Assembly: GCF_017833255.1 (NCBI RefSeq)
Contig: NZ_JAFIBU010000001.1
Span: forward strand, 1-64,000
DNA from: Paenibacillus sp. PvR098
GTDB taxonomy: Bacteria > Bacillota > Bacilli > Paenibacillales > NBRC-103111
Length of the DNA stretch: 64,000 bases
Direction: 5' to 3'
The notes under the pieces were generated by a model that saw nothing but the letters and a program-made list of their open reading frames with translations, was not told where the DNA came from and did not search any database. The translations under genes and the position numbers were made by a program. Shown here piece after piece: positions 37,124 to 45,152 of this stretch (position 1 is its first letter; each line of letters starts with the position of its first letter).

Positions 37124-37822
37124 ATGAGTAAAGTGTTAATTGTAGACGATGATTGGAAAATGAGGGAATTGATTCGCCTCCATCTGACTAAGCATGGTTT
37201 TGAAATGAGTGATGCAAGAAATGCGAATGAAGCGCTAAATCTTGTCAAAGAACAATCATTCCATGCCATTATACTTGATATTATGCTTCCCGATATGGAT
37301 GGGTGGGAAGTTTGTCGAAAAATTCGGGAGGTGTTCAAAGTACCTATCCTCATGCTGACAGCAAGATCAGAAACAAAGGATAAGGTGTACGGACTTACAC
37401 TCGGAGCAGATGATTATCTGGTCAAGCCGTTTGAACCGGAAGAATTGATTGCACGGCTGAATGCTCTTATTAGAAGAGCTGGTTATGAAGAAACGACGGG
37501 TTTTTCTGAAAAAGTAGCTTTTGGACAAGTAGTGATTGTTCCAGAAAGCCGGCAAGTGCTTGTTCGGGGGAAAGAAACGGCGGATTTTGCACCGAAAGAA
37601 TTTGACTTACTGCTGTATTTGGCTCGACATCCACGAAGAGTATTTGATAGAGAGCTCTTACTTGATCAGGTCTGGGGGCAAGATTTTATAGGTGACATTC
37701 GGACCGTAGATACCCATGTAAAAAATATTAGAGACAAATTAAAACGTGCTGGAATTTCTCCCTCCCCTATCGAGACCATCTGGGGGGTAGGATATCGATT
37801 TCGGGGATTGGAAGCAACATGA
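37124..37822 (+). CDS. OmpR-family response regulator of the copper cluster
   Basis: A 232-residue regulator. The receiver domain has VLIVDDDW, phospho-acceptor D52 in LDIMLPDMDG, and LTARSETKDKVYGL, then ADDYLVKPFE. A winged-helix output domain (FDLLLYLARHPRRVFDRELL, then RTVDTHVKNIRDKL) follows. AAAAGGAG precedes the ATG. It overlaps the kinase gene by 4 bases. Its location between copCD and copper-handling genes, and the paired box upstream, suggest that it activates these genes in response to copper or envelope stress; this is inferred. Confidence 0.92.
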   Translation: MSKVLIVDDDWKMRELIRLHLTKHGFEMSDARNANEALNLVKEQSFHAIILDIMLPDMDGWEVCRKIREVFKVPILMLTARSETKDKVYGLTLGADDYLVKPFEPEELIARLNALIRRAGYEETTGFSEKVAFGQVVIVPESRQVLVRGKETADFAPKEFDLLLYLARHPRRVFDRELLLDQVWGQDFIGDIRTVDTHVKNIRDKLKRAGISPSPIETIWGVGYRFRGLEAT

Positions 37823-39222
37823 AATGGAATCGTATCGGTTTCAAACTGGCGCTTACTTTTATTTTCATGTTTGCAGCCGTTTTACTGCCCGTTGGATATG
37901 TGACTCAACAAATTTTTACGGGGTTTCATATTCGTCATGTCCAAGAAGAAATTGATCAAACTGCTCTTCAATATGCCAATACATTGTCGTCTTCTGTGAA
38001 TAATGAAGCGTATCGGATGATTGAAATGATGGCGAAATTTTCAGATGAGAAAATGTTTATTGTGGACGCAACCGGACGGATCGAATTAAGCACCGGAATG
38101 CCAATGATTCCTGCTGGATACAGCATTCCTGCAGACAGTCTTCAGGTTCTTATAAGCAAAGAGCCTCTTCGTGTGGAGTATATGGAGCCCTCTAGCGGGG
38201 AGCGGTATCTCGTTGCCGGTAGTGGCATTTTTAATAAGGATCTATTTCGCGGCGGAGTTCTTGTGCTGTCTTCCGCCTCTGAACTAGACAAATCCTTGCG
38301 ACAGGTTCAATATTTGCTGATTTTTGCAGGAATCGGTGCCTTTTTTCTAGCGCTCGCGATCACGTTTGTTGTAACCAAAAAGCTTTCCGTTCCTTTGATT
38401 CAAATGGGAAGGGCAACAAATAAAATTGCGAAGGGTGAACTTGAAACCCGAGTGACCATATCTTCTGGCGATGAAATCGGAGCATTGGCACATTCGATCA
38501 ATCAAATGGCTTCCAATTTAAAACATTATGATGATACCCGGAAACAATTTTTCGCGAATATCTCCCATGACCTGCGAACCCCCGTTGCTTATATAAAGGG
38601 TTATGCAGAAGTGTTGAAGGAAGGAATGGTTCATACAGACGGGGAGCGGGAAAAGATCGCGGGACTCATCTACGCAGAGTCTGATCGCATCGTCCATCTT
38701 ATCGAGGACATTTTTCAACTGGCTAGAATGGACGAAGGTAAAATCGAACTCGTTTTCGAGTGGGTGGATATGGTTGATTTGCTTGAAAACGTAGTGGATA
38801 AGTATAAATCCATTACTGAGAAGAAAGGGATCTTGTTGAACGTTTCAGCCGAAGGAGAAATTCCTTTACTTTATGCCGATGGTTTGCGGATGGAACAGAT
38901 TATATCCAACCTCTTAGACAATGCCGTAAGATACACTTCGGATGGCGAGATCCATGCTGCTGTAAAAGCTTCGGACCATTGTATCGTGATTACGATTCAA
39001 GACACAGGAATAGGTATTCCAAACGAAGATCTTTCCTATATTTTTGACCGCTTTTACCGTGGGGATAAATCCCGTTCACAAGAAATTGGCGGAACAGGAC
39101 TTGGGCTTTTTATCGTTAAAAAACTTACGGAAATGCAAGGCGGGAAGGTGAGCGTTTCCAGCCAACCCGGTTACGGAACGACTTTTCAACTAACATTCCT
39201 TGCGCAGGAGGGCGAAAGTTGA
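37819..39222 (+). CDS. sensor histidine kinase partner
   Basis: A 467-residue kinase. Membrane segments at about residues 8-28 and 162-185 flank an extracytoplasmic sensor of 130 residues with no obvious Cys/Met/His cluster. A HAMP domain follows, then the H-box NISHDLRTPVAYIKGY with His250 and ATP-binding boxes SNLLDNAVRYTS, DTGIGIP, GGTGLGL. The start ATG overlaps the regulator stop. It phosphorylates the adjacent regulator; copper as signal is inferred from context only. Confidence 0.92.
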   Translation: MKWNRIGFKLALTFIFMFAAVLLPVGYVTQQIFTGFHIRHVQEEIDQTALQYANTLSSSVNNEAYRMIEMMAKFSDEKMFIVDATGRIELSTGMPMIPAGYSIPADSLQVLISKEPLRVEYMEPSSGERYLVAGSGIFNKDLFRGGVLVLSSASELDKSLRQVQYLLIFAGIGAFFLALAITFVVTKKLSVPLIQMGRATNKIAKGELETRVTISSGDEIGALAHSINQMASNLKHYDDTRKQFFANISHDLRTPVAYIKGYAEVLKEGMVHTDGEREKIAGLIYAESDRIVHLIEDIFQLARMDEGKIELVFEWVDMVDLLENVVDKYKSITEKKGILLNVSAEGEIPLLYADGLRMEQIISNLLDNAVRYTSDGEIHAAVKASDHCIVITIQDTGIGIPNEDLSYIFDRFYRGDKSRSQEIGGTGLGLFIVKKLTEMQGGKVSVSSQPGYGTTFQLTFLAQEGES

Positions 39223-39422
39223 AGCGGACAGATTGGATCATAGCCGTAGCCCTCTTGCTGATCGGTGTTTCATGCTTGACCCTATCTTCGGCAAGTTTGA
39301 TGAAAACCGAAGGAATTGTGCCGTATTTACATTCGCTATTTAATGTTTGTATGTGGATCGGCACACCTATATTTATTGTTGGCGCTATATTTTTGATATT
39401 GAAACGCAGAAAAGGAGATTAA
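39219..39422 (+). CDS. small two-helix membrane protein
   Basis: A 67-residue protein with two hydrophobic segments (about 7-27 and 37-60), ending LKRRKGD. TTG start overlapping the kinase stop (TTGA), so it is coupled. No family recognised. It might modulate the kinase, but that is inference from coupling alone. Confidence 0.7.
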   Translation: MKRTDWIIAVALLLIGVSCLTLSSASLMKTEGIVPYLHSLFNVCMWIGTPIFIVGAIFLILKRRKGD

Positions 39423-39424
39423 TC

Positions 39425-40531
39425 GTGAATAAAATTTGGAATAAAATGCTGATTGCCGCAAGCATAGCGATGACCTTAATGCCGCTGAATGCGTTGGCTC
39501 ATGGGTCAGAAGCTGAACATCAAAATGAAGTTAAATTGTATAGCTATATTTTTTATGGAAGCATTCTTTTCTTGCTCGCAGTTGTATTTTGGTTTATTTT
39601 CTCCAGGCGGAAACTAACGAAATGGATGTTGGCTATATCTTTGGTTGCCTCTGTCGCATCGGGTAGTTTATTTGCTATCAACAGGAGTTCTGACGGCGGA
39701 GCTATTTCATTAACACATATTCATGGACTCGGATACAGCAAGGATGGGAAAAACATTTTTATTCCGGCTCATGATGGACTAAAAGTGTATTCAGAAGGAA
39801 AATGGAGAAGTGAAAATGGGGCTCCACACGACTATATGGGCTTTAATATGGTCGATAACGGGTTTTATACAAGCGGTCATCCTGCTCTTGGCTCTGAACT
39901 AAAGAACCCGTTCGGTGTAGCTAAAAGTACAGATAACGGTAAGACGCTCCAATTTCTAGATCTTTACGGCGAGATGGATTTCCACGCGATGGCTGTGGGA
40001 TATCATTCCCATGTGATCTATGCCTTTAACCCTGAGTCGAATTCCAGAATGCAAACTCCCGGCTTATATGTCTCCAAGGATGATGCAAAATCATGGAGTA
40101 AAAGCGAGATGTCAGGTTTTGAGGGCGAGCTGACGGCTGTAGCCGCTCATCCTATAGACCCTGCCATCGTTGCGGTTGGCGGGAAAAGCGGGTTATATGT
40201 ATCGCGAAATAGTGGACAATCCTTCGATCAGTCTATTTCGGGGGTGTTTACAACTGCTGTTGCATTTAGCAAGGATGGCGAGATCTTAGTTGGAGGCTTA
40301 AAAGAAAGACCGGTCATTTATGTATTAGACCAAGATGGCAAGCAAACATCCACATTGTCAGTACCTGATCTTGGGGAGAAAGACGCGATATCCTATATTG
40401 CTCAAAATCCTGAAAACCAAATGGAATTAGTGTTTTCCACTTTTGAAAAAGACGTGTATTTAAGCATTGACAAGGGAGCACATTGGACAAAGATTGCTGC
40501 TCAAGGAAAGACAATTTCACAAAACCGGTAA
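39425..40531 (+). CDS. F510_1955-type exported beta-propeller (BNR-like) protein
   Basis: A 368-residue protein. Signal or membrane segments at 8-30, 45-65 and 78-95 precede a C-terminal repeated beta structure of BNR/sialidase-like type (STDNGKTLQFLDLYG, SKDDAKSWSKSEMSG, SRNSGQSFDQSISG, SIDKGAHWTKIAAQ: Asp-box repeats). HIHGLGYSKDGKNIFIPAHDG contains several His. Proteins like this are labelled F510_1955 glycosylhydrolase and occur in Bacillus copper clusters; no catalytic function is established. GTG at 39425 follows AAAGGAGA. Confidence 0.78.
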   Translation: MNKIWNKMLIAASIAMTLMPLNALAHGSEAEHQNEVKLYSYIFYGSILFLLAVVFWFIFSRRKLTKWMLAISLVASVASGSLFAINRSSDGGAISLTHIHGLGYSKDGKNIFIPAHDGLKVYSEGKWRSENGAPHDYMGFNMVDNGFYTSGHPALGSELKNPFGVAKSTDNGKTLQFLDLYGEMDFHAMAVGYHSHVIYAFNPESNSRMQTPGLYVSKDDAKSWSKSEMSGFEGELTAVAAHPIDPAIVAVGGKSGLYVSRNSGQSFDQSISGVFTTAVAFSKDGEILVGGLKERPVIYVLDQDGKQTSTLSVPDLGEKDAISYIAQNPENQMELVFSTFEKDVYLSIDKGAHWTKIAAQGKTISQNR

Positions 40532-40533
40532 TG

Positions 40534-40569
40534 TTCCATCATCATTTCATCACAGGTGTCTAGTAAGAT
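40534..40569 (+). promoter_or_regulatory. second copy of the copper activator box and -10
   Basis: TTCCATCATCATTTCATCA, 11 bases, TAAGAT. It lies ahead of the Met-rich peptide gene and directly after the stop of the propeller protein, so it starts a second transcript. Confidence 0.7.
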
Positions 40570-40608
40570 TAAAATCGTAAGGAATACAAAATAGAGGAGA
40601 TGGCTCAC

Positions 40609-40824
40609 ATGAAAAAAATACTGCTGGTATCCGCGCTATCCATCGTACTTTTTCTAACCATTGGACAAATGGTATTTGCTCAAAATGATAATTTGCCAAT
40701 GACCCATATGATGAATAACGGGAACATGATGCAATTGATGAACATGATGAATTCTCCGGAAGGACAAGAGATGATGGAATCATGCCAAAAATTCAAGCAG
40801 ACGAACAATCAAGAGAGAAATTAA
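40609..40824 (+). CDS. small secreted Met/His-rich peptide, probable copper binder
   Basis: A 71-residue protein with a signal peptide (MKKILLVSALSIVLFLTIGQ to FAQ). The mature part of about 46 residues holds 13 Met, grouped as MTHMMNNGNMMQLMNMM, plus a His and a Cys. Met clusters of this kind bind Cu(I) in periplasmic chaperones. GAGGAG precedes ATG 40609. It is the first gene after the activator box. The copper role is inferred from composition and neighbours. Confidence 0.78.
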   Translation: MKKILLVSALSIVLFLTIGQMVFAQNDNLPMTHMMNNGNMMQLMNMMNSPEGQEMMESCQKFKQTNNQERN

Positions 40825-40839
40825 AAGGATGAATGATAT

Positions 40840-40876
40840 GATGCCCGTCCTTGTAGGGATGGGCATCTGTTTTTTC
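40840..40876 (+). terminator. hairpin between the Met-rich peptide and SCO1 genes
   Basis: GATGCCC...TCC and GGA...GGGCATC arms followed by TGTTTTTTC. It probably attenuates transcription so that the small peptide is made in excess over the SCO1 gene. Confidence 0.8.
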
Positions 40877-40890
40877 AAAAGGAGCAGAAC

Positions 40891-41502
40891 ATGAACTCGT
40901 CTTCAACGAAAATTAAGATTTTAAAGATGCTAACGATCGCTCTAGTGGTTCTAGTGTTAATTACCGCAGGGTTGTTTTATATGATGTGGAAACAACAATC
41001 TAAATTGCCTTCATACGGAAAAGTTCCTGATTTTACTTTGCAGAATATCAATGGCAGTACATTTAACTTTCAAGAATCCAATGGTAAAGTCCGATTGGTG
41101 TATCTTTTTTTCTCTTCATGTACAGATGTCTGTCCAATTACGACTCACCAAATGTCTAAAATTCAAAATAAACTAAAGGAAAAAGGTTTATTTGGAAATG
41201 AAGTTCAATTTATTTCGATAAGTGTAGACCCTAAGCGGGATACAACTGAGGTACTTAAAAACTATGGAGATAAATTTGGTGTGGATTGGAGCGGCTGGAT
41301 ATTCCTTCGAGGTGAAGAAGAAAAACAACTTGAGAAAGTTTCGCTTGGATTCCAATCGGGGCTTGTTAAATTAAACGAGGAAGAATTCATGCACTCCGAC
41401 AGTCTCATTTTAGTCGATAAGGAAGGCAATATTCGAGACATGGATTTAGAGCACGATATCGATAAAATGACGAAGGAGATCTTGACACTTGTTAAAGAAT
41501 AG
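40891..41502 (+). CDS. SCO1/SenC copper chaperone
   Basis: A 203-residue thioredoxin-fold protein anchored by an N-terminal membrane segment (about residues 10-30). The copper site CTDVC (SSCTDVCPI) and the third ligand His in EEFMHSDSLIL are present. SCO proteins deliver copper to the CuA site of cytochrome oxidase or act in thiol redox. No oxidase genes are near, so here it is more likely part of copper handling. AAAGGAG precedes the ATG. Its end overlaps the next gene by 14 bases. Confidence 0.9.
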   Translation: MNSSSTKIKILKMLTIALVVLVLITAGLFYMMWKQQSKLPSYGKVPDFTLQNINGSTFNFQESNGKVRLVYLFFSSCTDVCPITTHQMSKIQNKLKEKGLFGNEVQFISISVDPKRDTTEVLKNYGDKFGVDWSGWIFLRGEEEKQLEKVSLGFQSGLVKLNEEEFMHSDSLILVDKEGNIRDMDLEHDIDKMTKEILTLVKE

Positions 41503-42034
41503 AAAAAAAACGACGAGTTTTATTTTGTCATTCATATTCGTTTTCAGCTTTGCTTATATCACTTTTGGGCACGCGGGGGATGGCAGACCCATCATCGCAA
41601 ATGTGGAATGGAAAACAGGTGACGTATATGCCAATGAGCCCGTAAACACTCTTATTCATGTCTTTGATTTGCAGGCAATGGAAGCACAAAAGAACAATAG
41701 GACTCTTGAACCTCCCGTAGTCCAAATTACATTAACGAATGGAAAAGACCAAATTCAAATCGATGCAGAGCGCAAAAGCGATGATCTGTTTGAAGCTAAT
41801 CTAATTTTTCCTTCATCGGGAAAATGGGACATGACTGCCCATGTTCTCCGTCCTAGTGCAAACCATATCGCCGAACAACACGACCATGCAGATGCGTCAT
41901 ATTTCAAATCTACCCTAAAAGTGAAATATGATTTTGAAAAAATGGTTCCCCTTTGGTTAATATGGGCGGGTCTTTTAATGATGGTGGCAATTATTTTATT
42001 GTATAGCGTGATAATCAAGAAAAGGAAAAGATAG
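41489..42034 (+). CDS. FixH/YtkA-like membrane protein
   Basis: A 181-residue protein with a signal or anchor segment at 10-28 (ending GHAGDGRP), an extracytoplasmic beta domain and a second membrane helix (LWLIWAGLLMMVAIILLY) with a KKRKR tail. The domain LIFPSSGKWDMTAHV is FixH/YtkA-like. His residues (HIAEQHDHAD) could bind metal. TTG start with AAGGAG upstream, overlapping the SCO1 gene by 14 bases. It is the last cargo gene of the copper cluster. Confidence 0.75.
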   Translation: MLKNRKKTTSFILSFIFVFSFAYITFGHAGDGRPIIANVEWKTGDVYANEPVNTLIHVFDLQAMEAQKNNRTLEPPVVQITLTNGKDQIQIDAERKSDDLFEANLIFPSSGKWDMTAHVLRPSANHIAEQHDHADASYFKSTLKVKYDFEKMVPLWLIWAGLLMMVAIILLYSVIIKKRKR

Positions 42035-42059
42035 TGTCCAACTGATTTTTTGAATGTTG

Positions 42060-42086
42060 AACCCCTACAAATTGGTTATAGGGGTT
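42060..42086 (+). terminator. weak hairpin after the copper cluster
   Basis: AACCCCTA and TAGGGGTT arms with an 11-nt loop; no good T run, so a terminator role is uncertain. Confidence 0.4.
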
Positions 42087-42192
42087 GAAGGGTCGTTGTT
42101 TTTGGTGTCATAAATCTAACAGGAGCACTCGATCTAACTTTTGTAATTGGACAATCTCAGCTTTACATAGGATGTAACTGAGGTGATGGACT

Positions 42193-42372
42193 TTGGCTAA
42201 AAAAGTGAAATTCACGTATGTATGCCAGAGAACATCCTATAATACTGCTGAGATGAACGAAGCTCAAGCCGAATTAGACAAGGTGATTCGGTACTTATGG
42301 AGTCAATTATCTCCGGAAAACGCACAAGAACTTTTTTTAAAATGTGATGAAATAAAACCGACAGCGGATTAA
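42193..42372 (+). CDS. small 59-residue protein next to the recombinase
   Basis: TTG start with GAGGTG 8 nt upstream, reading MAKKVKFTYVCQRTSYNTAE and ending DEIKPTAD. It is soluble, with one central helix (EAQAELDKVIRYLWSQLS) and a C-terminal helix. I do not recognise it. A strong terminator overlaps its stop codon, which supports it as a real transcription unit. Its position beside the recombinase might mean a directionality factor, but that is only a guess from location. Confidence 0.6.
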   Translation: MAKKVKFTYVCQRTSYNTAEMNEAQAELDKVIRYLWSQLSPENAQELFLKCDEIKPTAD

Positions 42373-42392
42373 ATCGCTGTCGGTTTTATTTT
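42354..42392 (+). terminator. terminator of the 59-residue gene
   Basis: AAAACCGACAGCG and CGCTGTCGGTTTT arms with an 8-nt loop, followed by ATTTT. Confidence 0.9.
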
Positions 42393-42483
42393 CTAGTGAA
42401 TAAAGAGAGTGCTATCTCCTATACTGATCTTCATAAGTGTATATAACGAAGAATACTGTTATGTTCAAAGGTGGTGTTTTTTG

Positions 42484-44130
42484 GTGTTAGCTCTATATGT
42501 ACGTGTATCGACTGTCTTGCAGATTGACAACACGAGTTTGGATCAACAAGTTGAATTATGTAAAAAACTTGCTTATCAAAAGGGCTTTACTGATAAAGAT
42601 ATTCTCATTTATAGGGAAGAAGGATTTTCTGGGGAAGACATTGACATTCGTCCTACGATGATGAAATTAAGGGAAGATGTATCGGAAGGTCTTATCTCAC
42701 ACGTTATTTGTACCCACCCGGACCGTCTAAGCCGTGACCTTACGGATAAGTTAATTGTGGTTCGCGAATTTGAGAAAAGTGGGGCTGAGATTTTTTTTAC
42801 GGATACGGAGTTTGAGAAATCTCCTGAAGGTATCCTTTTTTTCAACATTATATCTGCTATTGCTAGCTATGAACTTGCCCTCATACGGAAAAGGACAGTA
42901 AGGGGTAGAGAACGCGCGGTACGAGAACTGAAAAAGATTATGCCTATGCGTGTCGCGCCCTTTGGTTATGACAAAGATGAGAATGGGCAGCTCATTATAA
43001 ATACGCATGAGGCACAATACGTGAAGATGATTTATGAGTGGTACATTTATGAAAATTTAACGACAAGGGAGATAGGCGAGCGATTGATAAAGTGTGGTGT
43101 GATGCCCAAGAGGGGCGAATCAAAGAATTGGAGCGCTTCCAGTATAGGCAGAATTTTATCTTCTGAGATCTACATAGGAAACTATTATTATAATCGCAGA
43201 CAATCTAAAAAAGTCAAAGGTCAAACAACGAAATCTGGGAATCCCAAACGGACCCTAAGTTTGCGTGAAGAGGAAGATTGGTTACATGTACCCGTGTCAC
43301 CCGTTATTGATCAGCCTTTGTTTCATTTAGCACAAAAGCAAAAAGAGAGAAACATAACAAATAAACATGTTGGTAATCAAACATACGAATTCTTACTCAA
43401 ATCATTATTAAAATGCGGTCATTGCGGAAGGACTTGGGATGCAACAACATACTCTGGCAGCCTTGATAAGGAGACGGGCAAAAGAATGAAGTACCGGTGT
43501 TATCGATGCCCAAATCTTGCTCCAAAAAAGTATGGACCTGGGGTGAAAAGATGTCCTAGCCAATCATTACGAGCCGAACTGCTCGAAGATTATATGTGGA
43601 ACCAGGTTGTTGCACTTGTCAGTGAGCCGGAGCATTATCTAAAACAAATCGATCAAACATCGAAAGGTGGAGCTCAGGAGCTTCAGCTTCGTGTTCAAAC
43701 CTTGGAGCGGGAAATCGAGCAAAGATATAAAGAGAAGGAAAAGGTAAAACTCATGTTCTGGCGCGATGTGATCTCGGAAGAAGAAATGATAACTGACTTA
43801 AAACGATTGAATGACACTGTCATTAAACTCAAACAAGAACTAAACCATTACAGTATTCAAATACAGACGATCCATAATGATGAACATACTTTAGATAAAT
43901 TAATGAGCTTCATCAATCACATTCAAGAAAGGCTCAAGGAACCAGAAAAGCTGACTTTTCAATTCAAGCGACATATTATCGAAATGTTCTTCAACGAAAT
44001 CATATTACGCTTTGAAAGTAATGATCTAGAGAAGCCTGAGCTCGTCATTATGTCCGTAGGGGCATTTGACAAGCTTATGCAGCAAAAGAATGACATAGGA
44101 GTTCGAACACAACCTCAAGAAATTCGATAA
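42484..44130 (+). CDS. spoIVCA: large serine recombinase (SpoIVCA-type excisionase of skin)
   Basis: A 548-residue site-specific recombinase. The catalytic domain begins [12 protein letters not shown] with the nucleophile Ser9 and contains [14 protein letters not shown] and the [12 protein letters not shown] helix. A recombinase domain ([16 protein letters not shown]), a zinc ribbon ([13 protein letters not shown] and CYRC...CPS) and a coiled coil ([20 protein letters not shown]) follow. The GTG at 42484 comes after AAAGGTGG. Its last 11 bases (44120-44130) lie in the sigK 3' half, so excision removes its end. It should join the sigK halves in the mother cell. No sporulation promoter was found by eye. 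Confidence 0.95.
   Translation: MLALYVRVSTVLQIDNTSLDQQVELCKKLAYQKGFTDKDILIYREEGFSGEDIDIRPTMMKLREDVSEGLISHVICTHPDRLSRDLTDKLIVVREFEKSGAEIFFTDTEFEKSPEGILFFNIISAIASYELALIRKRTVRGRERAVRELKKIMPMRVAPFGYDKDENGQLIINTHEAQYVKMIYEWYIYENLTTREIGERLIKCGVMPKRGESKNWSASSIGRILSSEIYIGNYYYNRRQSKKVKGQTTKSGNPKRTLSLREEEDWLHVPVSPVIDQPLFHLAQKQKERNITNKHVGNQTYEFLLKSLLKCGHCGRTWDATTYSGSLDKETGKRMKYRCYRCPNLAPKKYGPGVKRCPSQSLRAELLEDYMWNQVVALVSEPEHYLKQIDQTSKGGAQELQLRVQTLEREIEQRYKEKEKVKLMFWRDVISEEEMITDLKRLNDTVIKLKQELNHYSIQIQTIHNDEHTLDKLMSFINHIQERLKEPEKLTFQFKRHIIEMFFNEIILRFESNDLEKPELVIMSVGAFDKLMQQKNDIGVRTQPQEIR
44115..44120 (+). repeat. right att core of the skin element
   Basis: TCAAGA inside the final codons of the recombinase gene; identical to 30427-30432. 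Confidence 0.85.
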
Positions 44131-44620
44131 TACAGGAGAGGACTTAGAAGATCTCATTTCTATTGGCACGATAGGGTTAATCAAAGCGATCGAATCGTTT
44201 TCTCCGGATAAAGGAACCAAATTGGCTACGTTCGCGGCTAGGTGTATTGAGAATGAGATCCTGATGCATCTGCGTTCGTTGAAAAAGACCCGCAAAGACG
44301 TATCGCTTCATGACCCGATTGGTACGGATAAAGAAGGAAATGAAATTACATTGATTGACATTCTCGGAACGGAAGCCGATGACGTCGTGGATAAGGTACA
44401 GTTGAAGATTGAAAAATCGAAAATATACCGCAACCTGGATATTTTAGACGGACGGGAGCGGGAGGTGGTCGTTGGCCGTTTTGGACTTGAGGCGGGAGGA
44501 GAAGAGCGTACGCAGCGCGAAATTGCGAAGGAGCTGGGCATATCGCGTTCGTATGTATCGCGGATCGAGAAGCGTGCGTTAATGAAGCTGTATCATGAGT
44601 TTTATAAACAGAAAAGATAG
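44120..44620 (+). CDS. sigK: sigK 3' half (spoIIIC)
   Basis: Begins at codon AAA 44120 as [20 protein letters not shown] and continues through region 2.4 ([20 protein letters not shown]), region 3 and region 4 ([20 protein letters not shown]) to a stop at 44618-44620: 166 residues. It has no start of its own and depends on excision. After joining, sigma-K has 233 residues, against 241 in B. subtilis, which ends in a longer basic tail. Confidence 0.96.
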   Translation, partial: KFDNTGEDLEDLISIGTIGLIKAIESFSPDKGTKLATFAARCIENEILMHLRSLKKTRKDVSLHDPIGTDKEGNEITLIDILGTEADDVVDKVQLKIEKSKIYRNLDILDGREREVVVGRFGLEAGGEERTQREIAKELGISRSYVSRIEKRALMKLYHEFYKQKR

Positions 44621-45013
44621 CTTCCTTATGCAGTGGCCTGCTATTTAGTGGGCCATGAAGTTGTTTATTGATGGACAAGTAGTGTTGTATGGTGCTAGGG
44701 CGTACGTAACATAGTAACATCATACACATTTTTAGATAAAGTCCAATTCGAGCTCGCTCGTTTTGTCGGCAGCCCCATAATGTCAATCATACACGGTGGT
44801 CGTGCATTCTTAGTGCAGCCGCTTTTTTTGCGTTTTTTCAGTTCTGTCTAATGTTTCAAAGGAAAACAAGTTTTTCGCATAAAAAGCACACAAAAAAAGG
44901 TAATTATATGAAAATAGAAATTAAATTCGACAAATAGTTCGGAATTTCGTCAATGGTTGGGTATATCTGCTAGTATCGAATATGATAAATTTATAATTGT
45001 GTGACAAAACTTT
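44621..45013. other. gene-free stretch after sigK
   Basis: No frame has codon patterns or an SD that would support a gene. A weak hairpin before TTTTTTT at about 44800-44832 could terminate sigK. The end of the stretch is very AT-rich and leads into the riboswitch. Confidence 0.5.
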
Positions 45014-45138
45014 TTGCCGAATCTAATGAATATAGAATTCATTAGTACGGGGGATTTTTTATTGGGGTGAACGTTTGATTTATTAAGGCAGACCAGGGAA
45101 CCCTCTTCCCGAACCCGTCAACTAACCTCGGAGGCTCA
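45014..45138 (+). ncRNA. ydaO-yuaA type riboswitch (c-di-AMP)
   Basis: The conserved blocks of the ydaO leader occur in order: TTGCCGAATC, a variable ATGAATATAGAATTCAT hairpin, CGGGGGA, TTGGGGTGAA, CAGGGAACCCTCTTCC and the signature CCGAACCCGTCAACTAACC, followed by TCGGAGGC. This class senses cyclic di-AMP and is typically found upstream of cell-wall hydrolases, potassium transporters and NlpC/P60 proteins, as here. No terminator is evident before the SD (GGAGGAAAAG), so translational control or a less obvious platform is possible. Outer limits are approximate. Confidence 0.9.
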
Positions 45139-45152
45139 ATGGAGGAAAAGAT

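Larger units (their letters stand above)
30427..44114 (+). mobile_element. skin-type prophage-like element interrupting sigK (13,688 bp)
   Basis: Bounded by a 6-bp direct repeat TCAAGA (30427-30432; second copy 44115-44120). The left boundary lies within codons 66-68 of sigK. The right boundary lies just before codon 68 of the 3' half. Excision of 13,688 bp keeps the frame and restores a 233-residue sigma-K (67 codons + 166 codons). The element encodes a large serine recombinase at its right end, in the same orientation as SpoIVCA in the Bacillus subtilis skin. Cargo: an arsenic operon, a copper cluster, two small unknown genes and remnants. No phage structural genes remain, so it is much smaller than the 48-kb B. 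subtilis skin. Site-specific loss in the mother cell is inferred from this arrangement. Confidence 0.95.

Noticed and set aside
44346..44786. 146-residue minus-strand frame over the end of sigK
   Set aside because: Shadow of the sigK 3' half; its codon pattern mirrors the real gene.
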